This document shows, piece after piece, positions 1 through 9,099 of a stretch of 64,000 bases of DNA (position 1 is the first letter of the stretch; each line of letters begins with the position of its first letter). A program made the position numbers and the translations under genes. Under the pieces are notes generated by a model. That model searched no databases, was not told the origin of the DNA, and saw only the letters and a program-made list of their open reading frames with translations. The DNA is from Tachypleus tridentatus (taxonomy: Eukaryota; Arthropoda; Merostomata; Xiphosura; Limulidae), in assembly GCF_004210375.1 (NCBI RefSeq), contig NC_134825.1, positions 69,121,558-69,185,557 of the forward strand, in the 5' to 3' direction.

Positions 1-683
1 CCAGAGCATCACTAATACTCTCCACGAAAGTTTTCTCATGCATCTAATACTTCTGATTCATCCCCCATCTTTTGTAAAGGACAAAAAGTCCTTTACAACT
101 CGTATTACTTTCCTTTCTGAACATAGCAGTAACATCACATAACTCGAAACCAGGACTGGAAAGGCCAACTTTAGGTGACTAACGCTGGTGTTTGTACTTA
201 CCTGTTAGTTATCCTGGCTAGTTATGACCATTCAACTTATGCTACAGAATGTCCTTCAAAACTGGTGTTACTATAATTTCTCCCTGACTGCTGTACACTA
301 GATATAAAAATTGGATTTCATGCTGTTTAAGTTTTTAATTCAAAAATTCAACTTTGTTTTGTTTGATTCCTGTCACGAATTTTAATACCTTTACTTTAAT
401 ATTAACTTTATACCGAATGTTTGGCACATATAGCCTAGTTGCTTTGCGCCATAAAACGCCAAACCTGTCCTCCCACCCATTCATTTTAAAACGGCAAAGA
501 TTAGTATGCGAGAGCAGAACTACTTGTTGCACCCGAACAGGATGTTTCTCTTATAGCTTTTTTTATACTTCTATTAAAACAACAGGAATTTGAAACTAAT
601 AAGAAATAGCTTTTGTTTTTCAGATGTTCTCACAAACCTGTATAAAATGTTGAACTGTCAGACTAAAGGGATCGTAGCTGTTC
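1..683. other. Non-coding, nothing recognised
   Basis: AT-rich sequence. The longest open frames are under 80 codons, overlap antisense and show no familiar domain. No splice-flanked coding stretch was seen. Confidence 0.5.
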
Positions 684-805
684 TGTCCCCCAATTGGCAC
701 ACGGGATGTCTGTGGGCTCACACTGCTAAAAACTAAATTTAGATACCCGTGATGGAAAGAGCACAGATAGCCAATCGTGTAGCTTTATGCTTAATTTCAA
801 ACACA
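684..805 (+). repeat. tRNA-derived short SINE (family B)
   Basis: Family B is a short retroposon of about 110-120 bp. Its head resembles a tRNA (a GTGGCACAGCGG-like A-box region and a GGTTTCGATACC-like B box). It is followed by a GCAGAGCACAGATAGCC-type body and an A-rich tail of the form TTAATT-CAAACAAACA. This copy has the TGTCTGTGGGCTCACA segment, a decayed B box near 747 and the tail near 790-805. I infer Pol III-derived retroposition from this structure. It is a fossil copy with no coding capacity. Confidence 0.55.
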
Positions 806-1763
806 GCTAGCCAAGAGCACCCAACGCCATCTGTTGGATTACTTGAATCGAATAGTAGGATTTGACTGTTACTCTCATAATGCATTCTTAGACCGGCTCG
901 TTAACCACTAGATCATCTAACTCTAATTGGAAAGAGTGCGTATACATTCAAAAAATAATCTGGAACGTTATCAACGGAAAGTAAAACATAAATGAGGCCG
1001 AACACATGCAAGTATAGTATCTACGAAACATTTTAGTTGAATAACGCTAGAAGACATCTATACGTATATTAAAAAAAAAAAGACTGTCTGTATGATATAA
1101 TAACCTGTAACAAATTTTATATAAATATATATAGTAATGTGGGTAATCAAATTAGTTTACACTGACCAGCTATACGATATAATAAACGTACATTACATTC
1201 TATTTAAATGGCTGTGACAGGAATGATTAATCACACAATATAGCTAAACATTGTTAGAAACAGTTATTATTGATACATGCTTAAAACACCCCATATAAGC
1301 AAAACACGGGGCAAATCACATGGGGCATATAAACTGTTGTATGTAAAATAACTATTATTTGATACACATCTAAAACTTTTTAAAATAAAAGACGGGATTA
1401 ATCACACGACAGAGCCAAACGTTAAAACAGCTGTGATACACGTTTTAGACTTTTTTTTTGTAAAAGACGTTTCTGCAGTCATATTCAAAGCTATTTAGAC
1501 TTTTGGAAAATATGCCTAACTAGAGATGTAGTCTTATCGATGTGTTGTTTTTCAAACACACTTGAGATTGTGAAGTTTATTGCAGTAGCTTCGAATTAGG
1601 GTTTATATTAACCTTCAAGATGTCTGAGATATTTTATCTTAGTTCAGTGCTCTCTTGTGAGTTACATAGTTGCATCATCTTGTTTATTCAAGAATTTGGT
1701 GTTGAACTATAAACAATGGCTACCTGTACATAGCCATTTCCAATACTAAACTGACAGACTAGA
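806..1763. other. Non-coding, AT-rich, nothing recognised
   Basis: Many A/T runs, including a poly-A stretch near 1070-1081, and no open frame of note. Several short phrases recur loosely (a 'taatcacac' phrase near 1229, 1311 and 1398), suggesting old internal duplication. Confidence 0.45.
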
Positions 1764-1890
1764 GCCCCACCCCCACTAGTGGCACGGCGATGTTTTTGTA
1801 CTTACAACCTTAGAAGCCAGACTTCAATACATGTGGTGGGCAGAGTATAGGTAATTCATTATGTAGCTTTGTGCTTAATTACAAACAAAC
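1764..1890 (+). repeat. tRNA-derived short SINE (family B), diverged
   Basis: It starts with CCCCAC...AGTGGCACGGCG, has a degraded B-box zone near 1828 and a GTGGGCAGAG body, and ends in the typical TTAATTACAAACAAACA tail. It lies in the same orientation as the copy at 684-805 and is a diverged fossil. Confidence 0.5.
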
Positions 1891-2880
1891 AGACTGGAGA
1901 AAACGCAGTTACTCAACAGCCAACTTTAGGGCCCCTCTCATTTGATTGTCACACTTATAGCACACAGCTGCACACTTTAATACGGATAACGTTTTTTTTA
2001 TTTATTGGGGGCGCAGACCTTCATGTCATGTCCGGTCCAGAAGAGAGGAAAAAGTAAGTTTTTCAGTTAGGTCAAGACAAATCTTATCGCTTTGTCAAAC
2101 ACTTTCAAAGACTCTAAAACAAATATAAACATTAAACCTGAAGGTGCCAGAGTCTTTTTGATACCCAGGTCAACAGTCAACTTGATAACAGTTGTTGTGA
2201 TCTGAAAATGTTAACGCACGTCAATAAAATACAGCTCACAATTTAATGTTTGCATTTTAAAAACACGGACAATTTAACGGATAAAATTATTTTATCGTAG
2301 AGCAAACTAAAGGTAAAAAAATATTAAATTTAAATTTCTTTAGTGTATACGGGTATAGAGAAGACATTTTAATACAAGAAATAAACGATCTTGCAACAGT
2401 AAATTGTTTTTCTTTAACTGGACATTCAACGTTTCGCTTTACCGCTTCAGTAGCATTCCACAAAAACACAAATGAAAAATGAGAATACAAACGGTGTAAA
2501 TAATAACCTTTAATCTGATTCTAAGTTTATTTCTAATACTAAAGTGACATTTGGTGAAACGATGTGATGACGTAGTTTTAGAAATAGGTTCAGACGCTAT
2601 ACTTATGCATGCCTTTAGTTCGAACCTGGAACGCCAATTACATATTCAACCACATTTAGCTTAATAAAATGTTATATAAAATAAGCAAATAAAAATTGTT
2701 TGCCTTCGTATTTTGTGTGTATTACAATTTTTAGTTTCATAACTGTACAGTACCAGAGTAAAACCTCAATCCACTCTGTGTGTTTCTGGGCAGCGCACAA
2801 TGCCATCGCTTTACCGTAATAGCTAGTAGTAATTAAAAACAAACAAACAACAAAAACAATTCTGGTGTTTATTATTTTAT
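1891..2880. other. Non-coding, AT-rich, nothing recognised
   Basis: Open frames on both strands are at most 74 codons and low in complexity. No domain, splice-bounded exon or clear repeat boundary was recognised. Confidence 0.45.
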
Positions 2881-3134
2881 TTTGAATTTCGCACAAAGCT
2901 ACTCGAGGGCTATCTGTGCTAGCCGTCCCTAATTTAGCAGTGTAAGACTAGAGGGAAGGCAGCTAGTCATCACCACCCAGCGGCTACTCTTTTACCAACG
3001 AATAGTGGGATTGATCGTAACACTATATCGTCCCCACGGCTGAAAGGGCGAGCATGTTTGGTGCGACCGGGATCCGAACCCACGACCCTCGGATTACGAG
3101 TCGAAGGCCTTAACACGCTTGGCCATCCCGGGCC
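2881..3134 (-). repeat. tRNA-derived SINE (family A), near full length
   Basis: Family A is the commonest repeat here, about 255-275 bp. It has a tRNA-like head (GCCCGGCATGGCC...ACTCGTAATC...GGTTCGAATCCCCG), a conserved body (AACATGCTCGCCCTTTCAGC, GTTATAATGTGACGGTCAAT, ACTATTCGTTGGTAAAAGAG, GTGGTGATGACTAGCTGCC, TTACACTGCTAAATTAGGG, GCGCAGATAGCCCTCGAGTA) and a GTGCGAAATTCAAAACAAAC tail. The head carries A- and B-box-like Pol III promoter blocks and a CGT (Thr-like) anticodon loop. This minus-strand copy retains both head and tail. It lacks the AGTTGGCGGTG segment. Confidence 0.85.
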
Positions 3135-3533
3135 AATTCTAGTGTAAAATATTTTCATTACACCTTGAAATTAACTTTCTTACGGAAATCTGGTGTTACT
3201 TCAAAAACTTAAGTACAGGGTGAAACAGGAATTACCAGTCAATAACAAATGAACATCAGATGACTGCAATATGCTCAATGCTTCGTACACTATGCAATTG
3301 GCGTTTTTAGGGAGCTAACCCCTATATTATGTATTAAGTGAAGGAGTAAAAAAATCAGTAGACATGATATTAAATTTTATTCCACGCTTTTAAAGACTAC
3401 ATAAACTTTCAGTCAGTGGGAAAATGTCTCAAAACAAGTGATAAAAACAAATGTAAAATAATGTAGGGATGGCAGTACCAAAAGTAACGCAAAGAATAAT
3501 GTAGAAATGATACAGCTATACATAATTTATCTC
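3135..3533. other. Non-coding spacer
   Basis: AT-rich spacer between two SINEs with no coding signal. The open frame overlapping its right half reads through the neighbouring family B SINE on the antisense strand. Confidence 0.4.
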
Positions 3534-3649
3534 TGCCCTGCCGTATCAGAACGCTATGTCTGCGGACTTTCAACACTAAAAACCGGGTTTTGATATCCAT
3601 GGATAGCAGAGTACAGATAACTTTGTGCTTAACTTTAAACAAACACATA
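3534..3649 (+). repeat. tRNA-derived short SINE (family B)
   Basis: The TATGTCTGCGGACTTTCAAC head, the ACCGGGTTTTGATATCC B-box zone, a GCAGAGTACAGATAAC body and a CTTAACTTTAAACAAACAC tail are all visible in order. The B box carries substitutions. Confidence 0.6.
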
Positions 3650-4230
3650 AAGATTGTACTTAGATGACGCTATACAATGCATACTTTAATATTACTGCAG
3701 TTATATATTCCTAATTGTTGATATACAGTTTGTTTATCATAATATCTTGATCACGTCCGGTCAAGTCGACCGACCTAGTAGCGATTTTGTACTCGTGCAC
3801 TTTTACAGGGTGATATTAAACTAATATTGAAAGCTATGTAGGGATGCCTGTGTGTAGCTCTATCAACTTTGTATTGCTGTTTGGATTCTTCTTGGCACTG
3901 GTTTCCCTACATCATGTTACAATTAAAAATATTTTTACAACTCGTATTCGTTTAAAGTTGAAGTTTACTTCGATGATCAAACTAATAACAAGGATTGGAA
4001 GATCATAATTTAAAACAAGTTCAAACGGCCAAATAAATTAATTGTAGCACAAGTCCTACTGTAGAGCATTCTCATAACCAGATAAAATAGTGTAGCAGCT
4101 AAAAGTAGAAGTCTTTATTTCGTCCGAGGTTATTTATTATCTACTGGTTTGTGTTTGACCTTATTCTGTAGTCAAGTTGCATTTAATGCGCAGTAAGTAA
4201 AGGTGTTCATTTACTTTGTTTGTTTGTTAA
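3650..4230. other. Non-coding, nothing recognised
   Basis: AT-rich sequence between SINEs, without an open frame over 60 codons or any recognisable motif. Confidence 0.4.
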
Positions 4231-4487
4231 TTGAGTTTCGTCCAAAACTACTAAAGACACTCTCTGGCTAGCTGTTCCTAATTTAGAGGTGATAGACAAA
4301 AGGGAAGGCGGCCAGTCAACACCAAACACGGCCAGTTCTTGACCCACTTTTTACAAACGAAGAGTAGGATTGACTGTAACATTATATCGCCCTCACCGCT
4401 GAAAGGTGGAACATATTCGGTGATGTATTTTGATCCAGAGAGCCGCAGATTGTGAGTCGAGTGTCATAATCACTGTGCCATGTCAGG
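4231..4487 (-). repeat. SINE family A, strongly diverged
   Basis: The tail (GAGTTTCGTCCAAAACTAC), body (GGATTGACTGTAACATTATA) and head (ATTGTGAGTCGAG, ending at the TGGCATGAC-like 3' side) are all recognisable on the minus strand. The B box is badly eroded, so this is one of the older copies. Confidence 0.6.
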
Positions 4488-4840
4488 AAAAAGTCCAGTT
4501 CACTTTAAGAAACCTACTCGTTTTTTGAAACTAAGAGAATATCCATCTGAAATGGGGTCTGATGGTTAGGGCTCTTTACTTGCAATCAGTAGGACAGCCA
4601 TGTTTTACATTTGGGAGGGGGTAAGAAAAGGTAAAGGAGGTCAATAAATTGAAAAGTTGAGACTGATCTAAATGTTTAATAAAATGGTCATTAAAATAAA
4701 TCAAATGTATTTATTTTTATTAAATTACACAAAACGAGTTTATTATATATAAAAGCTGAAAAATAATATGTGATCAATATGCCTACATTTTTCAGAGGGC
4801 TGCCTCTCTTCCGACTATGATTCTGCTAGCAATCCACAGG

Positions 4841-5117
4841 TCACGGGTTAGAATCTCTATCCCCAAACATGCTCGTCCCTTTAGATTTGCTCTCAAGATC
4901 GTGGACTCGAATCTCCGTCACACCAAACACGCTCGCCCTTTCAGTCATGGGAGCGTTATAATGTGATGGTCAATTCCACTGGTAAAAGAGTAGCCCAAGA
5001 GTATGCGTAAGGTGGTGAAGACTAGCTGCCTTCCCTCTAATCTTATACTGCTAAATTAGGAATGGCTAACGCAGATAGCCCTGGTGTAGCTTTATGCGAA
5101 ATTCAGAAACAAACAAA
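4841..5117 (+). repeat. SINE family A, composite or partial tandem
   Basis: A first partial head (CGGGTTAGAATC to GCTCGTCCCTTTAG, 4843-4884) is followed at once by a second head and body (GTGGACTCGAATCTCCGTCA to GCGAAATTCAGAAACAAAC). This gives two head segments in tandem and one tail. It may be a SINE inserted into a SINE or an unequal exchange. Confidence 0.6.
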
Positions 5118-5476
5118 TAATTATAGCGTGAACGAAACGGTACCATGCAGTCCTATACCACACATCAGGGTGAACTACTCAAGTATAAAAATCCCTGTCT
5201 AATATAAAATATCCGAGTAGCCTTTTCCAAATCTGAGTGGGAATAAGGTAAATTGAAAAAGAAAAGTGACTATCTGAAATACTTAGTTGTCGTTAAAGGT
5301 GTTTTTTTTTTTTTAAATAAAGACTTTACAAACTGTTAGCAAAACCAGACCATTAGACGCTTTTGTCTCCAACGTATAACTTTTTGTATCAAACTCATAA
5401 GAGAAGTACGTTTAACTCTATTTTTGTGTAAGATTTTTTTTTTTTCCTTTTTCTGAGTAACAGACTTATTTGTTTG

Positions 5477-5570
5477 TATGAAGTTTGATGATAAACACAA
5501 AGTTATACAAAGGGTTTTCTGTGCTCTGATCACCCCTAGTATCGAAACCCAGTTTCTAGCGTTGTATTTT
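5477..5570 (-). repeat. Short SINE family B fragment
   Basis: Read on the minus strand it has AACGCTAGAAACTGGGTTTCG at the tRNA head, then a GAGCACAGA body and a GTTATACAAA-type degraded tail. It lies beside the next copy in the same orientation. Confidence 0.5.
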
Positions 5571-5659
5571 CTTCGATAATATTTCAGGTTTTACTATATA
5601 AAGATATGCACTAAAATTTAGTGAGGAAAATACGCCTCCTTCAAAAAAACAAACAAAAA

Positions 5660-5790
5660 ACTGTTTGTTTGTTGTCAAGCGTAAAAACTGTACAGTGGAC
5701 TATCTGTGCTCCGTCCATCACAGGTACGGAAAACTTATTTCTTTCAGGGTCGCAAGACGACAGGCTTTCTGCTGTACCACTAGGGATGGG
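5660..5790 (-). repeat. Short SINE family B copy
   Basis: The minus strand reads CCCTAGTGGTACAGCAG, then a GTACCTGTGATGGACGGAGC segment, then AGCACAGATAGTCC and a CAAACAAACA tail at its left end. The two plus-strand open frames across this stretch (62 and 69 codons) are incidental to the repeat. Confidence 0.5.
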
Positions 5791-5813
5791 GAGGGAGGGA
5801 TTGTTTTGAATTT

Positions 5814-6068
5814 CGCGCAAAGCTACACGAGGGCTATCTGCGTGGGAGGGAGGGTATTTCTAGTTTTATTGTAAAAAAACGATTTTTCAAATAACATCTT
5901 CATAAAGTTCTTTTGTTATGAATTTGTGAATGAGGGCTATATAACGTGATGATCAATCTAGGGTAGATTGGGGGCTGAAAGGGCGAGAATGTTTGATGTG
6001 GTGGGGATTCAAACCCACAACCCTCAGATTTCAAGTTGAGGGCATAACCACCTGGCCATGCTGGGGCC
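5814..6068 (-). repeat. SINE family A, internally interrupted
   Basis: The tail fragment (GAATTTCGCGCAAAGCTACA, 5817-5845) and the head/body part (5941-6068, including GGGGATTCAAACCCACAACC and CACCTGGCCATGCTGGG) are separated by about 95 bp of unrelated or heavily rearranged sequence. Confidence 0.65.
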
Positions 6069-6233
6069 CCTTTTCAAGTACGTTCGTAACTGTAAACTTA
6101 TCAAAGACACGAATTGAGATAGGTTATAGAGTTTTTTCGCAAATCTACACAAAGGGTTAATTTTAACCTGATAGTCAACAACAATGATCGTCAACTTTTG
6201 GTATATTCTTCACTGTCCGCAACCGATGGGAAC

Positions 6234-6246
6234 CATAAATCTTCGT
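6234..6246 (+). repeat. Left target-site duplication of the Penelope insertion
   Basis: The 13-bp sequence CATAAATCTTCGT occurs here and again at 9087-9099, exactly bracketing the palindromic element. The perfect match implies that the whole 2.84-kb structure entered as one insertion. Confidence 0.75.
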
Positions 6247-6270
6247 GATGTCGAGAAACCCACTTGTTGA

Positions 6271-6978
6271 GAAATTTATATGCAAAAAACGGCTCGTTTG
6301 GGTTGAGAAAATATTTTACATAGAAGAGCGAACAACGTTTCGACCTTCTTCGGTCATCGTCAGGTTCACAAAGAAAGAGGTAACTGACCGGAAGCTGACC
6401 ACATGTTTGAAAGGGGTTGTGTAACTGTGTGTCGAAATGTAGAGGGCGGTATTAGATGTTTGAATATATAATTTTATTTATTTATTATATTAATATAGGT
6501 ATAAAGGCGTTCCTTTATATTGGTTTATTTTGGGTTTAAGTTGTTGTATAAGTAAGGCTTCTTTGATTTTGCGTTTGTTTATGTTTGTTTCTTTATTTAG
6601 TATTTGAGTGTTTTCTATGGTTATGTTGTGTTTATTTGACTTGCAGTGTTCGAAAACGTGTGGAGGTGACTTTTTATGTTCTTTGAATCTGGTTTCCATT
6701 TTTCTACTTGTTTCTCCAATATAGAAGTCGTGGCAGTTATCACATTGTATTTTATAAATAATGTTGGTGTGGTGTTTGTCAGTGTAGTTTTTACATAGTA
6801 TAGACCTCAGTTTTGTGCCGGGTTTTTGAATAAATTTGGTATTAACTGGAATGTCATATTTTGTTACTAATTTTTGCCAAATGTTGGTTATTTGTTTGCT
6901 GATGTCAGGAATATATGGTATATAGCAGTATATGGTTTCGTGGTTTTTTGATTCGTGAGCTGTATTTACTGTAGTTGG
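6271..6978 (-). repeat. Left arm of about 700-bp inverted repeat
   Basis: It is the reverse complement of 8382-9087 with only scattered differences. It spans the PLE linker, the GIY-YIG domain, the 3' untranslated region and the ribozyme. The inner end falls at the shared CCAACTACAGTAAATACAG sequence. Confidence 0.85.
6328..6369 (-). ncRNA. Hammerhead ribozyme motif, PLE 3' end (left)
   Basis: On the minus strand the 42 bases read as stem I strand GTGAAC, core CTGACGA, stem II GACC with a GAAGAA loop and GGTC, core GAAA, then the short palindrome ACGT, a T at the expected cleavage position, and stem I strand GTTCGC. The two stem I strands pair over all 6 positions with one G-U pair. Stem III is only the ACGT palindrome, with no room for a loop, so a single molecule could not fold it well. 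Minimal PLE and retrozyme hammerheads of this type are known to work as dimers. The motif was called from visible core and pairing; activity is inferred. Confidence 0.8.
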
Positions 6979-8160
6979 TTGATTTTGCTTTCTGTCTAGG
7001 TGTGTGCGTATAATGTTTTCTACGGTTTATGGAGGAAACTTATTGATGTTGATGAAGTATTGTTTTATTTTGTCTAATTCATCGTTAATTTTATCTGGTG
7101 AGCATAGTTTTATGGCTGTGTTTATTTGGTTTCTTAGTATGTTGAGTTTTTGTTTTGTTTCATGTGCTGAGTCCCAAGGAATGTATGGTCCAGTATGGGT
7201 GATTTTTCGGTGGATTTCTGTTTTGAATTGTGTGTCAGTTCTTGTAATTTTGAGGTTAAGAAATGATATTTGATTGCTTTCTTCCTGTTCACATGTGAAG
7301 TTAATGTTGGGATGTATAAAGTTAATGTGATTGAAAAAATTAAGTATGTGTTCTGTAGATTTGAATCCCGCAACCGAAATTAAAAGAGTCTTTGATGAAT
7401 GAGCTGGCTGATGTTACATATTTGGAGAATTCCCATGCTATGTATTTACCAAGATTGTAATTAAACGATTCACATGTGGACATTATTGGTCGTAATGGAC
7501 AATCTGGTTTATGAGGTTTGGGGATGCCGTATATTTGCGGTGTGCGTGAGTCGGTTTTACGTAGGTAGGAATAAAGTGTTTGTGAAATTGTGTTGGCTTT
7601 TTTTCATTTGTAGTAGTAATTTGTTCAGTTGTGTCTCGTGTGTCTTTGTTGGATTTGTGTTTATTTGTTTAAATTTGTTCGTGTCTGATAGGATGTTATT
7701 CATTTTTTGGATGTATTCATTCGTGTTCATTATGACTATAGCGTTACCTTTATCTGCTTTTAGAATTTTTATGTTTTGTCTTGTTTTAGGTTTTAATGGA
7801 ATTAATGTCTCTTTTGTAAGGTTGTTTTTAGTTTTCTGTTTTGTGAAATTATGTTGATGGTTTGTGAGAAAATTCTTTGAAAAATCGTTTAAGATGTTGT
7901 TTTTAGGTGTTTCTGGAAAATATAAATTTGTAATTTTACCTGGGAAGTTTAGCTGTTGGATGTCAATAAAATTATTTAAGTTGTCTTCTTTCTGTTGGTT
8001 GTGTTTGGTTGTTTCCTTGTTTTTCTTCTGTGTAGAAAGTATCACAAGTCTCCTGGCTAGGTCTTCTAAACATGTTTTGATTTCTATGGTTGGAATGTAC
8101 CTAGGTGCTATTGCGAAGTTGAGTCCTTTGTTAAGTCCTAATTTTGTAAAGGTAAAACTT
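6490..8160 (-). pseudogene. Penelope-like RT/GIY-YIG polyprotein, decayed (minus copy)
   Basis: Read from right to left, the order of domains follows PLEs. First comes an N-terminal segment with GLNFAIAPRYIPT, then a conserved stretch with ILKADKGNAIVIM and an acidic DTNKF segment. After a frameshift near 7560, the fingers motif YGIPKPHKPDCPLRPIMST follows. The reading then jumps near 7375 from the SSFIKDSFNF region directly to the RT C terminus (HILNFFNHINF, ISFLNLKI), so the central palm with the catalytic aspartates (the YxDD-type box) is absent. A stop interrupts the linker near 7030. The last part (to 6490) is a GIY-YIG endonuclease: IYKI, FYIGETSRK, RFKEHK, then a conserved KETNINKRKIKEALLIQ segment. 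PLEs prime reverse transcription at DNA ends or nicks with this endonuclease; this copy could not make an active enzyme. Confidence 0.85.
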
Positions 8161-8164
8161 TCAA

Positions 8165-8869
8165 AAAATTTTAATACATACACGAACATTATCCAAAATT
8201 TACAGAAAAAACTACCTAAAGCCATGTTGAACACAAAATACAAAGAACTACATGACTTACAAAAACAAAAAATGAACCTAGACCATCAACTGGCATGCTG
8301 CATTAAACCAGAGATTTACGGACTTATACAACGAAACATAAACCAAATCAATACTAAGAACGACAGAGACAAAAAGATCTGCCAACTACAGTAAATACAG
8401 CTCACGAATTAAAAAATCACGAAACCATATACTGCTCTATACCATATATTCCTGACATCAGTAAACAAATAACCAACATTTGGCAAAAATTAGTAACAAA
8501 ATATGACATTCCAGTTAATACCAAATTTATTCAAAAACCCGGCACAAAACTGAGGTCTATACTATGTAAAAACTACACTGACAAACACCACACCAACATT
8601 ATTTATAAAATACAATGTGAAAACTGCCACGACTTCTATATTGGAGAAACAGTAGAAAAATGGAAACCAGATTCAAAGAACATAAAAAGTCACCTTCACA
8701 CGTTTTCGAACACTGCAAGTCAAATAAACACAACATAACCATAGAAAACACTCAAATACTAAATAAAGAAACAAACATAAACAAACGCAAAATCAAAGAA
8801 GCCTTACTTATACAACAACTTAAACCCAAAATAAACCAATATAAAGGAACGCCTTTATACCTATATTAA
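8165..8869 (+). pseudogene. Penelope-like ORF, internally deleted (plus copy)
   Basis: The frame starts with a basic N-terminal PLE-like region (KAMLNTKYKELHDLQKQK, LDHQLACCIKPE, to about 8380). It then runs at CCAACTACAG straight into the linker and GIY-YIG part, so the whole RT domain is missing. The GIY-YIG residues IYKI and FYIGET are present. A 1-bp deletion near 8650, relative to the minus copy, then shifts the frame. The shifted frame continues as METRFKEHKK to the normal stop at 8867-8869. The copy is therefore doubly inactivated. Confidence 0.8.
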
Positions 8870-9087
8870 TATAATAAATAAATAAAATTATATATTCAAA
8901 CATCTAATACCGCCCTCTACATTTCGACACACAGTTACACAACCCCTTTCAAACATGTGGTCAGCTTCCGGTCAGTTACCTCTTTCTTTGTGAACCTGAC
9001 GATGACCGAAAAAGGTCGAAACGTTGTTCGCTCTTCTATGTAAAATATTTTCTCAACCCAAACGAGCCGTTTTTGCATATAAATTTC
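8382..9087 (+). repeat. Right arm of about 700-bp inverted repeat
   Basis: Partner of 6271-6978. It carries a 1-bp deletion near 8650 relative to the left arm, which shifts the frame within the GIY-YIG domain, plus a few substitutions (for example a loop change in the ribozyme). Confidence 0.85.
8990..9031 (+). ncRNA. Hammerhead ribozyme motif, PLE 3' end (right)
   Basis: This is the plus-strand counterpart of the left motif, with the same stem I pair (GTGAAC / GTTCGC), CTGACGA core, GACC/GGTC stem II, GAAA core and ACGT palindromic stem III. The only difference is in the stem II loop (GAAAAA instead of GAAGAA), which should not affect the core. Both catalytic boxes are intact. Confidence 0.8.
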
Positions 9088-9099
9088 ATAAATCTTCGT
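9087..9099 (+). repeat. Right target-site duplication of the Penelope insertion
   Basis: Perfect repeat of the 13 bases at 6234-6246, immediately abutting the end of the right arm. Confidence 0.75.

Larger units (their letters stand above)
6247..9086. mobile_element. Palindromic Penelope-like retroelement
   Basis: The element consists of two Penelope-like (PLE) copies arranged head to head, with their 5' ends meeting near 8150-8165. The minus-strand copy runs from there to 6247; the plus-strand copy runs from there to 9086. The outer about 700 bp of each copy form a near-identical inverted repeat (6271-6978 against 8382-9087). Both encode a GIY-YIG endonuclease C terminus and end in a hammerhead ribozyme motif. 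A 13-bp direct repeat flanks the whole. The minus copy carries 24 extra bases (6247-6270) at its 3' end that the plus copy lacks. PLEs are known for partial, tandem and inverted copies; this arrangement with TSDs suggests one complex reverse-transcription event. Neither copy has an intact reverse transcriptase. Confidence 0.85.

Noticed and set aside
2881-3134. tRNA genes at the SINE heads (here and at other family A copies)
   Set aside because: The heads have A- and B-box-like blocks but mismatched acceptor and anticodon stems and are fused to a SINE body; they are tRNA-derived, not functional tRNAs.
7474-7857. 127-codon Cys/Phe/Val-rich plus-strand ORF resembling a membrane protein
   Set aside because: It is the complement of the AT-rich Penelope fingers region, whose minus-strand frame carries recognisable motifs.
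7864-8394. 176-codon plus-strand ORF with hydrophobic N-terminal half
   Set aside because: Its first 100 codons are the antisense of the minus-strand Penelope N terminus; only the last part (from about 8165) is real PLE coding sequence.
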